A stretch of 64,000 nucleotides of DNA from Streptomyces novaecaesareae (GTDB taxonomy: Bacteria; Actinomycetota; Actinomycetes; Streptomycetales; Streptomycetaceae), in the NCBI RefSeq assembly GCF_000716875.1, contig NZ_JNWQ01000033.1, positions 1 to 64,000 of the forward strand, written 5' to 3'. The position numbers and the translations under genes were made by a program. Position 1 is the stretch's first letter. The number at the start of each line of letters is the position of its first letter. The notes under the pieces are model-generated. The model was not told the origin of the DNA and made no database searches. It saw only the letters and a list, made by a program, of their open reading frames with translations. Of the stretch, positions 18,238 through 28,756 are shown piece by piece.

Positions 18238-18867
18238 CTACCGGGGCGCGAGGCCTTCGAGTACGGCATCGACCATCGTGCGGGCCAGGTCCGGGTCGTC
18301 CAGGTCGGAGTCGTCCCACAGGATGCTGCGGTAGAGGATCGGGCCCATCAGGAGGTCGCCGAGCAGGTCCACGTCGAGGTCGGCGCGCACCACGCCCTCG
18401 TCCACGGCGCGGCGGATCAGGGCGAGCCCGGCCTCGCGGCGGGGCTTGATCACCCGTTCGCGGTAGGCGTTGTGCAGTTCGGGCAGGCTGGCCATCTGGC
18501 CCAGGGCGGCCTTGAGCACCCAGCGGGTGCGCTTGGCGAGGCCGCGCCGGCGCATGTAGTCGATCATCTCGATCAGGTCGTCCCGGGCGCTGCCGCCGGT
18601 CGGCTCCGGCATCGGGGTCTCCAGCTTGCCGACCACGTCGACGAGCAGGGCCTCCTTGTTGGGCCAGCGCCGGTAGATGGTGGCCTTGCCGACGCCGGCG
18701 GCGGTGGCGATGCCCTCGATGGTGAGCTCGGACATCGTCGTGCCGCCTGCCATCAGCTCCTCGACCGCGGCGAAGATGGCCTGTTCGGCGGCCTCGCTGC
18801 GCGGCCGGCCGCGGCGTGCGGTGGCGCAGGCCTGCCCGGTGTCGGCGGTCGAGGTGTCCGTCTTCAT
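18238..18867 (-). CDS. TetR-family transcriptional repressor (efflux-linked)
   Basis: 209 residues. The N-terminal helix-turn-helix is clear: LTIEGIATAAGVGKATIYRRWPNKEALL (about residues 45-75), preceded by the RGRPRSEAAEQAIF start typical of the C-terminal TetR_C_11-type regulators. The ligand-binding half is full length. It follows the DHA2 efflux gene on the same strand with a gap of about 190 bases, so the two are likely cotranscribed and the repressor probably binds the inverted repeat upstream of the pump gene. The inducer is unknown. Confidence 0.9.
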   Translation of the reverse strand: MKTDTSTADTGQACATARRGRPRSEAAEQAIFAAVEELMAGGTTMSELTIEGIATAAGVGKATIYRRWPNKEALLVDVVGKLETPMPEPTGGSARDDLIEMIDYMRRRGLAKRTRWVLKAALGQMASLPELHNAYRERVIKPRREAGLALIRRAVDEGVVRADLDVDLLGDLLMGPILYRSILWDDSDLDDPDLARTMVDAVLEGLAPR

Positions 18868-19061
18868 CCCCGCTGCTCTCCCTCGCTGTCCCCGGGCGCG
18901 CGGGCGCCGTCCGTGTCGTTGGCGGTCCGTACGGCGGGCAGGGGCCCGCCGTACCGAGCCCTGCCACCCCTGGCGTGTTCGGGGTGGCAGGGACATTGTC
19001 ACTCAGTCGTCATCGGCTGTTCGGCCCCGGGCTGGACATCCGCGGATCAGGTGCCCGCGGA

Positions 19062-20681
19062 TCAGGCGTCCGCGGTCTCCCGGGGCTGGTCCTGCTGCTC
19101 GCCGGCCGGACCGGCGGGCGCGGCGGGACCGGCCGGGCCGCCGGGCGCGGCCGTACGGCGCGGCAGCAGGAACCAGGCGATCAGCGCGCCGCCCACCGAG
19201 ATGCCCACGGAGAGCCCGGCGACCACGTGCATGGCGTGGATGAAGGCGTCGTTCGCCGGGGCGATCAGCGCCTTGCCGCCGGGGATCCGGTCGGCGATGG
19301 CCAGGGTGGCCTCCAGCGACTCGCCGGCCTTGTCCCGCAGGTTCTCGGGCAGGTGGGTCAGCGTGTCGGCCATTCCGTCGCGGTAGACGGTGGAGAGCAC
19401 CGCGCCGAGCACGGCGACGCCCAGCGAGCCGCCGACCTGGCGGAAGGTGTTGTTGACGGCGGAGCCAGCGCCGGCCTTCTCCCGGGGCAGCGAGCCCATG
19501 ATCGCGACGGTGACCGGCGGCATGACGTGGGCCATGCCGGCGCCCATCATCAGGCCGAGGACGATCAGCACCCAGATCGGGGTGGTGGCGGTCAGCACGG
19601 TGTAGCCGACGAAGCCGAGCGCGACCAGCAGCATGCCGACGGCGGCGGTGGCGGCGACGCCGAAGCGGTCGACCACCAGCCGGGCCCGCGGCGCGAACAG
19701 CAGCTGGGCGACGGCCAGCGGCAGCATGAGCAGACCGGCCTGCAGGGCGCTGTAGCCGCGCACGCTCTGGATGTAGAAGACGCCGAAGAACGAGACGCCC
19801 ATCAGCGCGAAGAAGATCACGCCGAGGACCACCACGGAGGCGCTGAACACCTTGTTGCGGAACCAGGTGACGTCCAGCGCGGGGAACTTCGTGCGGCGCT
19901 CGAACCAGACGAAGGCGACCAGCGCGACCACGCCTACCAGGGTCGGCGCCCAGGCCTCGACGGCGGTGAAGTCGGCCAGCTCGCCGCCCTTGATGATGCC
20001 GTAGATCAGCGCGACCAGGCCGATGATCGACAGCAGCACGCCCACCGGGTCGAGCTTGCCCGGGTTCGGGTCCCTGGACTCGGGCACCAGGATCGCCATC
20101 GCGATCACCGCGACGATCACGATCGGGACGTTGATCAGGAAGACCGAGCCCCACCAGAAGTGCTCGATCAGCAGACCGCCGGTGATCGGGCCGATGGCGA
20201 TGGCCAGGCCGACGGCGCCGGCCCAGACGCCGATCGCCTTGGGCTGCTCGGAGCGCTCGAAGACGTTCATGATGATCGCCAGCGTGGCGGGCATCGCGAG
20301 CGCGGCGCCGGCGCCCATCAGGGCGCGGAAGCCGATGAGTTCACCGGGCGAGCCGGCCATCGCGGACAGCAGCGAGGCGATCCCGAAGACCACCATGCCG
20401 GCCAGCAGCGCGAGCTTGCGGCCGAAGCGGTCGCCGAGCAGGCCCGAGGTGAAGAGCAGCCCGGCGAACACCAGGGTGTAGGAGTTGATCGACCACTCCA
20501 GGTCGCTCTGGGTGGCGCCGAGGCCGACCGGAGCGGGGGTCGCGATGGTCTTCATCGCGACGTTGAGGATCGAGTTGTCGAGCACGACGACGAGCAGGGC
20601 GAGCACCAGGGTGCAGAGGATCGCCCAGCGCCGACGGTGGATGGCTTCCGGCACGCGCGGTGGCGCGGCTGCGGTGGTCAT
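19062..20681 (-). CDS. DHA2-family (EmrB/QacA-type) multidrug efflux MFS transporter
   Basis: 539 residues with 14 predicted membrane helices. It shows the DHA2 motif C analogue and [13 protein letters not shown] in helix 1, [13 protein letters not shown] (motif A after helix 2) and [22 protein letters not shown] near helix 13. Proton-driven export of drugs or natural products is the expected role. ATG at 20681 is preceded by GGGGAAG. The TetR gene lies downstream in the same direction and a TACGAGACG-type operator lies upstream, so drug-inducible expression is likely. Confidence 0.93.
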   Translation of the reverse strand: MTTAAAPPRVPEAIHRRRWAILCTLVLALLVVVLDNSILNVAMKTIATPAPVGLGATQSDLEWSINSYTLVFAGLLFTSGLLGDRFGRKLALLAGMVVFGIASLLSAMAGSPGELIGFRALMGAGAALAMPATLAIIMNVFERSEQPKAIGVWAGAVGLAIAIGPITGGLLIEHFWWGSVFLINVPIVIVAVIAMAILVPESRDPNPGKLDPVGVLLSIIGLVALIYGIIKGGELADFTAVEAWAPTLVGVVALVAFVWFERRTKFPALDVTWFRNKVFSASVVVLGVIFFALMGVSFFGVFYIQSVRGYSALQAGLLMLPLAVAQLLFAPRARLVVDRFGVAATAAVGMLLVALGFVGYTVLTATTPIWVLIVLGLMMGAGMAHVMPPVTVAIMGSLPREKAGAGSAVNNTFRQVGGSLGVAVLGAVLSTVYRDGMADTLTHLPENLRDKAGESLEATLAIADRIPGGKALIAPANDAFIHAMHVVAGLSVGISVGGALIAWFLLPRRTAAPGGPAGPAAPAGPAGEQQDQPRETADA

Positions 20682-20774
20682 GGTCTTCCCCGTCCGAGTT
20701 GGCGTGGCACTGGCGGGCAATTCCGAGTCGCAGACGTCTCGTAACCCCCCGCACCAGAGTAGCGGGGAATACGA

Positions 20775-20796
20775 TACGAGACGACCCCGTTTCGTA
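20775..20796. promoter_or_regulatory. TetR-type operator upstream of the DHA2 pump gene
   Basis: A 22-bp inverted repeat: TACGAGACG, spacer ACCC, CGTTTCGTA (8 of 9 positions symmetric). A third exact half-site, CGTCTCGTA, lies at 20735-20743, between the operator and the start codon. The local drop in GC marks the promoter. The cognate repressor is most likely the TetR protein encoded downstream. Confidence 0.65.
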
Positions 20797-20945
20797 AAAA
20801 CCCGGCAAAGCCCGACGGGTGTGGCGCGGAGCACACCGGGACGAACGCACCCCTCTTTGCGCCCGCGCCGGGGCGTGCAAGCATGGAGGTGATCCGGGGA
20901 CGCCGCACGGCGCCACGAGACGACAACCCTTCAGGAGCCCGTTCC

Positions 20946-21815
20946 ATGAACGCTTCTTCGCCTTCGCCTGCCCAGAACCAGGCGTCGACCGCCACGCTCT
21001 ACGGCGGTGTCACCAACCGCCGCGTCACCGTCCGCGACCTCGCCACCGCCAAGCAGCGCGGCGAGAAGTGGTCGATGCTGACCGCCTACGACGCCCTGAC
21101 CGCAGGCGTGTTCGACGAGGCCGGCATCCCGGTGCTGCTGGTCGGCGACTCGGCGGGCAACTGCCACCTCGGCTACGAGACCACCGTGCCGGTGACCATG
21201 GATCAGATGGTGATGCTCTCCGCCGCCGTCGTCCGCGGCACCAAGCGCGCGATGATCGTCGCCGACCTGCCGTTCGGCTCGTACCAGGAGTCCCCCGCGC
21301 AGGCCATGCACAACGCGGCCCGGCTGATGAAGGAGGCCGGGGTCGGCGCGGTCAAGCTGGAGGGCGGGGAGCGCAGCGCCCGCTCGATCGAGCTGCTGGT
21401 CGAGGCCGGCATCCCGGTGATGGCGCACATCGGCCTCACCCCGCAGTCCGTGCACGCCTTCGGCGGCTACCCCGTCCAGGGCCGCGGCGACGAGGCGGCG
21501 CACCAGCTGCTGCGCGACGCCAAGGCCGTCCAGCAGGCGGGCGCCTTCTCGGTGGTGCTGGAGGCGGTGCCGGCCGAGCTGGCCGCCCAGGTCACCGAGC
21601 AGCTGGCGATCCCGACCGTCGGCATCGGCGGCGGGCCCGACACCGACGCCCAGGTACTGGTCTGGACCGACATGGCCGGCATGACGGCCGGGCGGGTGCC
21701 GAAGTTCGTCAAGAAGTACGCCGACCTGCGGACCGTCCTGGGCGACGCCGCCCGGGCGTTCGCCGAGGACGTACGCGGCGGCGCCTTCCCGGCGGAGGAG
21801 CACAGCTTCCACTGA
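20946..21815 (+). CDS. panB: Ketopantoate hydroxymethyltransferase (3-methyl-2-oxobutanoate hydroxymethyltransferase)
   Basis: First committed step of pantothenate/CoA synthesis: transfer of a hydroxymethyl group from methylene-tetrahydrofolate to 2-ketoisovalerate. 289 residues of (beta/alpha)8 fold. Visible motifs: [27 protein letters not shown] (substrate/metal region), [25 protein letters not shown] and the C-terminal [16 protein letters not shown] stretch. ATG at 20946 has AGGAG 7 bases upstream; the reading frame extends 21 codons further but without a better start. It stands alone between the divergent pump promoter and its own strong terminator. Confidence 0.96.
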   Translation: MNASSPSPAQNQASTATLYGGVTNRRVTVRDLATAKQRGEKWSMLTAYDALTAGVFDEAGIPVLLVGDSAGNCHLGYETTVPVTMDQMVMLSAAVVRGTKRAMIVADLPFGSYQESPAQAMHNAARLMKEAGVGAVKLEGGERSARSIELLVEAGIPVMAHIGLTPQSVHAFGGYPVQGRGDEAAHQLLRDAKAVQQAGAFSVVLEAVPAELAAQVTEQLAIPTVGIGGGPDTDAQVLVWTDMAGMTAGRVPKFVKKYADLRTVLGDAARAFAEDVRGGAFPAEEHSFH

Positions 21816-21826
21816 CCGAGCCGACT

Positions 21827-21856
21827 CGGCCCCGCTCCCTCGCCGGAGCGGGGCCG
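21827..21856 (+). terminator. panB terminator
   Basis: Perfect 12-bp stem CGGCCCCGCTCC / GGAGCGGGGCCG with a 6-base loop, 11 bases after the panB stop. Confidence 0.85.
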
Positions 21857-21868
21857 CCGTCGTCCCCG

Positions 21869-21972
21869 GACAACCGCTGACAACCGCTGACAGCGGCCCG
21901 ACAGCGTCGTGACAGCGGGCCGTCCGGGCCGCGGCCGCGCTGACAGGGGGCTGACAGCCGGGGCGGACAACC
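21869..21972. promoter_or_regulatory. Phased GACA direct-repeat array upstream of the ABC exporter operon
   Basis: Eight GACA elements, mostly within (G/C)(C/T)TGACA(A/G)C, start at 21869, 21879, 21889, 21900, 21911, 21942, 21953 and 21966. Spacings are 10, 10, 11, 11, 31, 11 and 13, so nearly all lie on one face of the helix. Direct repeats at 11-bp period are the known binding mode of OmpR/PhoB-type response regulators and SARP-family activators. The array directly precedes the exporter start codon at 21980. Confidence 0.6.
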
Positions 21973-21979
21973 TGATGGC

Positions 21980-22995
<1,016 letters not shown>

Positions 22996-22999
<4 letters not shown>

Positions 23000-23811
23000 C
23001 CACCGCCACGCTCGCCCCCGCCGTCCGGGCGGAGGACTCCCGGATCGGCCTGGCCGGCACCCTGCGCCACGTCGGCGCACTGACCCGGCGCAACCTGATG
23101 CGGATCAAGGCTGACCCGGAGTCGATGTTCGACGCCGTGCTGATGCCGATCATCTTCACCGTCCTGTTCGTCTACGTCTTCGGCGGGGCGATGGCCGGCA
23201 GTCAGGACGACTACCGGCAGTACCTGGTCCCCGGCCTGCTCGGGCAGACCGGCCTCACCCTCGCGATGGCCGTCGGCACCGGTCTCAACACCGACTTCCA
23301 GACCGGGGTGATGGACCGCTTCCGGACCCTGCCGATCGGCCGGGCCTCCGTCCTGCTGTCCAAGATCGTCGCCGAGACCCTCCGGGGGCTGCTCTCCTTC
23401 GCGATCCTGATCGGCTTCGCGATGTGCATCGGCTTCGAGGTCAGGACCGGCCCCCTGGAGGTGCTGGCCACGATCGGCCTGGCCCTGCTGTTCGGCATGT
23501 CGATCGTCTGGATCTCGATGCTGCTGGGCATGGCGCTGCGCAGCGCCCAGGCCGTCCAGGGCGTGGCCATGCTGGTCCTGATGCCGATGCAGTTCGGCAG
23601 CTCGATCTTCGCCAGGACCGACACCATGCCGGGCTGGCTGCAGTCCTTCACCAAGATCAACCCGCTGTCGGCGCTGGCCGACGCCTCGCGCGCGCTGCTC
23701 AACGGCGAGGGGGCGGTGGCCCACCCGGTGATGATCGTGCTGGTCTGGTCCGCCGCCGTCACCGCGGTCTTCGCGCCGCTCGCGGTCGCCCGCTTCCGCA
23801 AGCGGACCTGA
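22996..23811 (+). CDS. ABC-2 type permease (DrrB-like)
   Basis: 271 residues with six predicted membrane helices and the ABC-2 signature (IIFTVLFVYVFGGAM, YRQYLVPGLLGQTG, FRTLPIGRASVLLSKI). Forms the membrane part of the exporter with the overlapping ATPase gene (ATGA junction). FTKINPLSALADASRALLNGE near the C-terminus is typical of the family. A hairpin terminator follows, and beyond it a convergent large regulator. Confidence 0.93.
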
Positions 23812-23822
23812 CCTCCGGACCA

Positions 23823-23852
23823 CCGTCGGCCCGCCTCCGGGAGGGCCGACGG
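23823..23852 (+). terminator. Terminator of the ABC exporter operon
   Basis: Perfect 10-bp stem CCGTCGGCCC / GGGCCGACGG with a 10-base loop, 11 bases after the permease stop. Confidence 0.8.
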
Positions 23853-23957
23853 ACGGGGGGCCGGCCGCCCGGGACAGGCGCCGGCCGTCGTACGGGCCCG
23901 GCGGGCCGGTGACCAGGGGACGGACACCGGCCCGCCGGGCCCACACCTGTCGGGGGG

Positions 23958-24032
23958 GGGCAGTGCCTGGTCGGGCAGTGCCCGGTCGGGCAGTGCCCGG
24001 TCGGGCAGTGCCCGGTCGCGCAGCGCCTAGTC
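23958..24032. repeat. 15-bp tandem repeat running into the SARP regulator stop codon
   Basis: Five 15-bp units GGGCAGTGCCCGGTC (variants in the first and last) at 23958, 23973, 23988, 24003 and 24018. Units 2-4 are identical. The last, diverged unit contains the TAG stop (24027-24029 on the minus strand) of the regulator gene. Confidence 0.9.
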
Positions 24033-27000
24033 GAGCAACTCCGCCAGCAGGGCCTGGGTCTGGTCCTGCGTCATCCCGTCGCCGCGGCCGTAGGCCTCCT
24101 CGTACGCGGCGTCGCCCAGCAGCTCCCGCAGGGCGGCCGCCGACCGCTCGCGCTCGACGCGGTCCAGGTAGCCGCCCTTCGGGCCGTTCAGTCCGCTGTG
24201 CGCACCCAGCAGGAGCGCCGCGAGCCCGGCCCGCTCCAGGTCCCGGTCGCGTTCGGCGAACACCCGCAGCACCCCGACCACGGCCGGCACCACCATGACC
24301 GTCATCTGCTGCACGAAACCGTTGGCCGTGACCGAGCGCAGCGTCCGCCGGCCCTCGCGGAGCAGTTCGAGCCCCTGCTCAGGCTCTCCGGCCCGGGCCG
24401 TGATCCAGCCCCGGGCCGCGCTCAGCAGCCCGGCGACGACACTCGGCGCGAAGAAGTCGATCTTGGCCAGGTGCAGCCGGTCCAGCTCGGCCAGGGCCTG
24501 CGCGTACTCGCCGCGTTGGGCGTGCACGCCGCAGAGCGTCAGGTGGCCGAACAGCCAGGCCCCGGTGCCGGACTGGTTCATGCCCGAGGAGTCGAGGTCC
24601 GCCAGCGCCTCCCGGACGACCCGCTCGCCGCGCTCCAGGTCCAGCTCCAGCAGGGCGTTGCCGAGGTTCACCTGCAGCATCGGCACCTCCTGCGGTGCCC
24701 CCAGTTGCTCGGCCAGCTCGATCGCCCGCTCGTACGCGGCGGCGGCGGCCTCCGGCTCGCCCCGGTTGGCCAGCGCCTCGCCCTGCGCGGACAGCGCCTG
24801 GGAGATCCCCCAGAGGTTGCCGGCCTGCCGGTACAGCTCCAGGGAGCGCTCGCCGTCCAGGACGCCCTGCTCCTCCCCGCCCGGCCAGTCGTTCATCACC
24901 TTGGCCCTGAGCTGCAGGATGAACGCCATGTCGTTGGCGCCGCCGTGGCGCTCGCAGCCCTCGACGGCCTCGTCGAGCAGTTCCTTCATCACGTCCACCC
25001 GGCCGGCCAGGAAGGCGCCGAAGACCCGCATCAGACCGGGGAAGCGGTAGGCCTGCGGCAGCTCCGGAGTGTAGGCGTCCAGGAGCCGCTGGGCGACCTC
25101 GACGGCCCGCGGGTCGCCGAGCACCTCCAGGTTCCCCTCGAAGAGCCCGATCAGCCGGTACATCGCGAGCAGTCGGCGGGCCTCCTCGACCACCCCCTCG
25201 GGCATCGGCAGGCCGTACGCGAGCACGTTGCGCTCCAGCGGCACCGGCGGCGGGACGTCCGGGCCGAACGGGTCCGGGCCCAGCGCGGCCACCGCGTTGT
25301 ACCAACTCCTGGCCTCCAGGCTGTAGTTGCGCAGCGACCAGTACCAGCTCATGCCGAGGGCGAGGGTCAGCGCCTGCTCCTCGTCCCAAAGGTCGATCGC
25401 GCGGCGCAGCGCGGCCCGGATGTTGTCCAGCTCGCGCTCCAGCACGGTCAGGCAGTGCAGCTGCCGGGGGCCGTGGACCTGCAGGTCGGCGTCGACCACC
25501 ACGGAGCGGAAGTGCGCCAGGTGGCGGGCCTCGGTGGCGGCGCGCTCGGCGGCGGACGCGGCGAGGCGCTCGGTCGCGTACTCGTGGATGGTCTCCAGCA
25601 TCCGGTAGCGCGGCAGGCTGGCACCGTCCAGGTCGGCGACCAGCAGGGACTTGTCGACCAGTGACAGCAGCAGGTCGGCGACCTCCCCCGGGGGCACCTC
25701 GACGCCGTCGGCGCAGACCGCCTCGGCGTCCTCCAGCTGCCAGCCGCCCGCGAACACCGAGAGCCGGCTCAGCACCGCCCGCTCCCGCTTGCCCAGCAGG
25801 TCCCAGCTCCAGTCGACCACCGCGCGCAGGGTCTGCTGGCGCGGCAGCAGGGTGCGGCTGCCCGCGGTGAGCAGCGCGAACCGGCCGTCCAGCCGGTCGG
25901 CTATCTGGCGGGCCGTCATCACCCGTAGCCGGGCGGCGGCCAGTTCGATGGCCAGCGGCAGCCCGTCCAGGCGGCGGCAGATCTCCGCGCAGGCCTCCGG
26001 CTCGCCCTGCGGATCGAAGCCCGGACGGGCGGCGGCGGCACGCTCGGCGAACAGCTGCAGCGCGACCGGGTCGGGCAGCGGCTCGACCGGTAGCACCGTC
26101 TCGCCGGGCACGCCGAGCGGCTCGCGGCTGGTGGCCAGCACGGTCAGCCCGGGGCACTCGGCGAGCAGCACGTCGACGAGGTCGGCGGCGGCCTGGATCA
26201 GGTGCTCGCAGTTGTCCAGGACGAGCAGCATCCGGCGGTGCCCGCAGTACTCGACGAGTCGGCGCAGCGGGTTCTCGACGCGCTTCTCCATCACCTCGGC
26301 GACCATGCTGGCGCTGTGCAGCACGATCTCGCGCAGGCCGAGCGCCGAGACCACGGCGGCGGGCAAGGCCTCCGGGCTCTCCAGCGGGGCGAGTTCGGCC
26401 ACCCAGACGCCGTCCGGCCAGGTCCCGGCGGCCTGTTCGGCCCGGCCGGCCTCGACCGAGAGGCTGGTCTTGCCGGAGCCGCCGGGGCCGGTCAGGGTCA
26501 CCAGCCGACGCTCCGTCAACAGGTCGCGCAGCGAGGCGAGATCGGACTCCCGGCCGACGAAGCTGGTCAGTCGGCCGCGCAGGTTGCCGCCGGCGCGCGG
26601 GAGTTGGGCGGCGGGCTCCGGCTTCGGCGCCGGCTCCGGCGTCGACATCGGTGCCGACATCGGCGCCGGACTCGAACTCGACTCCGGCGCCTGCTCCGCC
26701 ACCGGGGCGAGCAACTCGGCGTGGAGGGCCTGGAGTTGACGGCCCGGGTCGACACCCAGCTCATCGACCAGGGCCCGCCTGGTCCGCTCGTAGTGGCGCA
26801 GCGCCTCGGCCGTCCGGCCGCTCGCGTGCAGGGCCCGGATCATCAGCAGTTGCAGCGGTTCGTCCAGCGGCTGGCGCTCGCACAGCTCGGCGAGCTCGGC
26901 CACCAGCTCGGCCGCCCGGCCGAGCCCGAGGTCGGCGGTGATCCGGTGGCGGCGGACCTCCTCCCGCTGGGCCTCCAGCCGGGCGCCCGGGCCGGTGCGG

Positions 27001-27413
27001 TCCGGCAGGTCGGCGAGGGCGGGGCCGCGCCACAGTGCCAGGGCGGCGCGCAGCCGCTCGGCGGCGAGCACGTGGTCCCCGGCGTCCAGGGCGCGGCGGC
27101 CCTCGGCGGTCAGCCGCTGGAAGTCGGCGAGGTCGGTGGCGGGGCCGGTCAGCCAGTAGCCGGCCGGGCCGGAGCCGACCTCCTCCCGGCCGATGGTGCG
27201 GCGCAGTCGGCCGACCAGGGTCTGCAGCGCGGCGGAGGAGTCCTGCGGCGGCTCGGCGTCCCAGACCTCGTCCACCAGCAGGTCGGCCGGCACCGGGCGC
27301 CCCTGCCGCAGGGCCAGTGCGGTCAGCAGCGCCCGCAGCCGGGCGCCGCCGAGCGGTACCGGGGTGCCGTCGTCGTGGTGGGCCGTGGTCGTACCGAGGA
27401 TCCCGTAGTGCAC
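24027..27413 (-). CDS. AfsR/SARP-family transcriptional regulator with BTAD and NB-ARC domains
   Basis: About 1128 residues. The N-terminus (YGILGTTTAH, GGARLRALLTALALR) is a winged-helix DNA-binding domain, followed by a bacterial transcriptional activator domain (about 100-245, LRHYERTRRALVDELGVDPG). A Pro/Ser/Ala-rich linker precedes an NB-ARC ATPase with Walker A GPGGSGKTSLS, Walker B RMLLVLDNCEHLIQAAADL, and GLPLAIELAAARL. The C-terminal half (about 620-1128) is helical with TPR-like repeats for ligand or partner sensing. GTG at 27413 fits the usual domain start; a frame extension of 35 codons lacks support. Facing the ABC exporter operon, it is the obvious candidate activator of that exporter; a 14-bp palindrome lies just upstream of its start. 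Confidence 0.92.
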   Translation of the reverse strand: MHYGILGTTTAHHDDGTPVPLGGARLRALLTALALRQGRPVPADLLVDEVWDAEPPQDSSAALQTLVGRLRRTIGREEVGSGPAGYWLTGPATDLADFQRLTAEGRRALDAGDHVLAAERLRAALALWRGPALADLPDRTGPGARLEAQREEVRRHRITADLGLGRAAELVAELAELCERQPLDEPLQLLMIRALHASGRTAEALRHYERTRRALVDELGVDPGRQLQALHAELLAPVAEQAPESSSSPAPMSAPMSTPEPAPKPEPAAQLPRAGGNLRGRLTSFVGRESDLASLRDLLTERRLVTLTGPGGSGKTSLSVEAGRAEQAAGTWPDGVWVAELAPLESPEALPAAVVSALGLREIVLHSASMVAEVMEKRVENPLRRLVEYCGHRRMLLVLDNCEHLIQAAADLVDVLLAECPGLTVLATSREPLGVPGETVLPVEPLPDPVALQLFAERAAAARPGFDPQGEPEACAEICRRLDGLPLAIELAAARLRVMTARQIADRLDGRFALLTAGSRTLLPRQQTLRAVVDWSWDLLGKRERAVLSRLSVFAGGWQLEDAEAVCADGVEVPPGEVADLLLSLVDKSLLVADLDGASLPRYRMLETIHEYATERLAASAAERAATEARHLAHFRSVVVDADLQVHGPRQLHCLTVLERELDNIRAALRRAIDLWDEEQALTLALGMSWYWSLRNYSLEARSWYNAVAALGPDPFGPDVPPPVPLERNVLAYGLPMPEGVVEEARRLLAMYRLIGLFEGNLEVLGDPRAVEVAQRLLDAYTPELPQAYRFPGLMRVFGAFLAGRVDVMKELLDEAVEGCERHGGANDMAFILQLRAKVMNDWPGGEEQGVLDGERSLELYRQAGNLWGISQALSAQGEALANRGEPEAAAAAYERAIELAEQLGAPQEVPMLQVNLGNALLELDLERGERVVREALADLDSSGMNQSGTGAWLFGHLTLCGVHAQRGEYAQALAELDRLHLAKIDFFAPSVVAGLLSAARGWITARAGEPEQGLELLREGRRTLRSVTANGFVQQMTVMVVPAVVGVLRVFAERDRDLERAGLAALLLGAHSGLNGPKGGYLDRVERERSAAALRELLGDAAYEEAYGRGDGMTQDQTQALLAELLD

Positions 27414-27446
27414 CGGACCATTCTGGTCGATCGGCGAGGATGGGGG

Positions 27447-27460
27447 CGCACAATTGTGCG
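27447..27460. promoter_or_regulatory. 14-bp perfect palindrome between the SARP gene and the M50 protease gene
   Basis: CGCACAATTGTGCG, perfectly symmetric, with flanking GGGGG on one side and CCCCC four bases outside on the other. It is 34 bases upstream of the SARP start and about 150 bases upstream of the divergent M50 gene. Looks like an operator for a dimeric regulator. Confidence 0.55.
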
Positions 27461-27607
27461 TAGCCCCCGTACGCGCACGGGAACGCGGAGGAACACGGCC
27501 GGGCGGCCGGACGTTCATCCGGAGCGGCTTGTCCGGTCACGGCCCGCCCGGCATGATCGAGCCCGACCCGTTCCACCCCTTCCCTCTGCCCACGGAGCAC
27601 CCACACC

Positions 27608-28423
27608 ATGACCTTCGCCGCCACGCCGCGCTCCCGCAGCGAGGACCGCCGGATCAGCCCGGTGTTCTGGGTGCTCCTCGCCATACTCGGCACCTCCGGC
27701 TGGGCGGTGTACGCGGGCTACGGCAACGCGTCCTTCGGGGTGTTCCTGTTCGTCGTCGCGGGCTGGATGGTCTCGCTCTGCCTGCACGAGTACGCCCACG
27801 CCCGCACCGCGCTGCACGGCGGCGACATCACCGTCGGCGCCAAGGGCTACCTCACGCTCAACCCGCTGAAGTACGCCAACGTGCTGCTCAGCTTCGTGCT
27901 GCCGATCGTCTTCGTGATCCTCGGCGGCATCGGCCTGCCCGGCGGCTCGGTCTGGATCGAGCGGCACCGGATCCAGGGCCGGCTCAAGCACAGCCTGATC
28001 TCGGCGGCCGGCCCGCTGGTCAACCTGCTGATCGCGGCGGCGCTGCTGATCCCGATCGGCGCGGGCTGGCTGGACGACCCGACGGTGCACGCGTTCTGGA
28101 ACGGCTACGAGCTGACCATCTCGCCGTTCTCCGGCGCGCTCGGCTTCCTCGGCTTCCTGCAGCTCAGCGCGGCGGTGCTGAACCTGCTGCCGGTGCCGGG
28201 CCTGGACGGCTACGGCATCGTCGAGCCCTGGCTGTCGTACAAGACCCGGCGCGCGGTCGAGCCGTTCGCGCCGTACGGGATGCTCGCGGTGTTCGCGCTG
28301 CTGTGGCAGCCCGAGGTGAACTCGTTCTTCTTCGGGATCGTCCACGACCTGATGAACCTCTTCGGCGTGGACCAGGACTACGCGACGCTCGGCCGGTACC
28401 TGTTCAGCTTCTGGAAGAACTAG
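27608..28423 (+). CDS. Site-2-protease-type (M50) membrane metalloprotease
   Basis: 271 residues with about six membrane segments. The zinc motif LHEYAHARTALHGGD lies in the second hydrophobic region (about 60-75) and the distal Asp ligand in LPVPGLDGYGIVEP (about 195-210), both typical of the S2P-like family. Such enzymes cut within or near the membrane, often to release regulators, but no substrate is evident here. ATG at 27608 follows the sequence AGCACCCACACC, so the ribosome site is weak. Starts divergently from the SARP regulator. Confidence 0.88.
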   Translation: MTFAATPRSRSEDRRISPVFWVLLAILGTSGWAVYAGYGNASFGVFLFVVAGWMVSLCLHEYAHARTALHGGDITVGAKGYLTLNPLKYANVLLSFVLPIVFVILGGIGLPGGSVWIERHRIQGRLKHSLISAAGPLVNLLIAAALLIPIGAGWLDDPTVHAFWNGYELTISPFSGALGFLGFLQLSAAVLNLLPVPGLDGYGIVEPWLSYKTRRAVEPFAPYGMLAVFALLWQPEVNSFFFGIVHDLMNLFGVDQDYATLGRYLFSFWKN

Positions 28424-28434
28424 GGCGTGTCTGT

Positions 28435-28626
28435 TCAGCCCTGCTCGGCCGCCGCCGCGGCCTCGGCGATCTTCGCCCGGCGGCGGTTCAGCCACAGCAC
28501 GTTGCTGGCCACACCGGCCATCGGCAGCCAGATCAGGCCCAGCCAGAAGCCCTGGGTCAGCGAGAAGACGGCGGCGGCCAGCGCGAGGACGACGACGATC
28601 AGGGCGAGCAGGGACGTGCGGGGCAT
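28435..28626 (-). CDS. Small two-helix membrane protein, unknown function
   Basis: 63 residues. Two hydrophobic stretches (TSLLALIVVVLALAAAVFSL and FWLGLIWLPMAGVASNVLWL) are followed by a basic turn RRRAK and an Ala-rich tail. AGGAG lies 8 bases before the ATG, which supports a real gene. It ends 11 bases from the convergent M50 gene. Function not recognisable. Confidence 0.7.
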   Translation of the reverse strand: MPRTSLLALIVVVLALAAAVFSLTQGFWLGLIWLPMAGVASNVLWLNRRRAKIAEAAAAAEQG

Positions 28627-28756
28627 GGCGGAAGGCTCCTAGAACGGGTGCGGCCGACCGGGTCGCGGCCGCCACCCATTGTCGCCGACCTCACCTCCGG
28701 GACGGGCCCAGGGGTGAGGTCGACACGGGTGAGGTCGACACTGCGGAACCGGCGGA

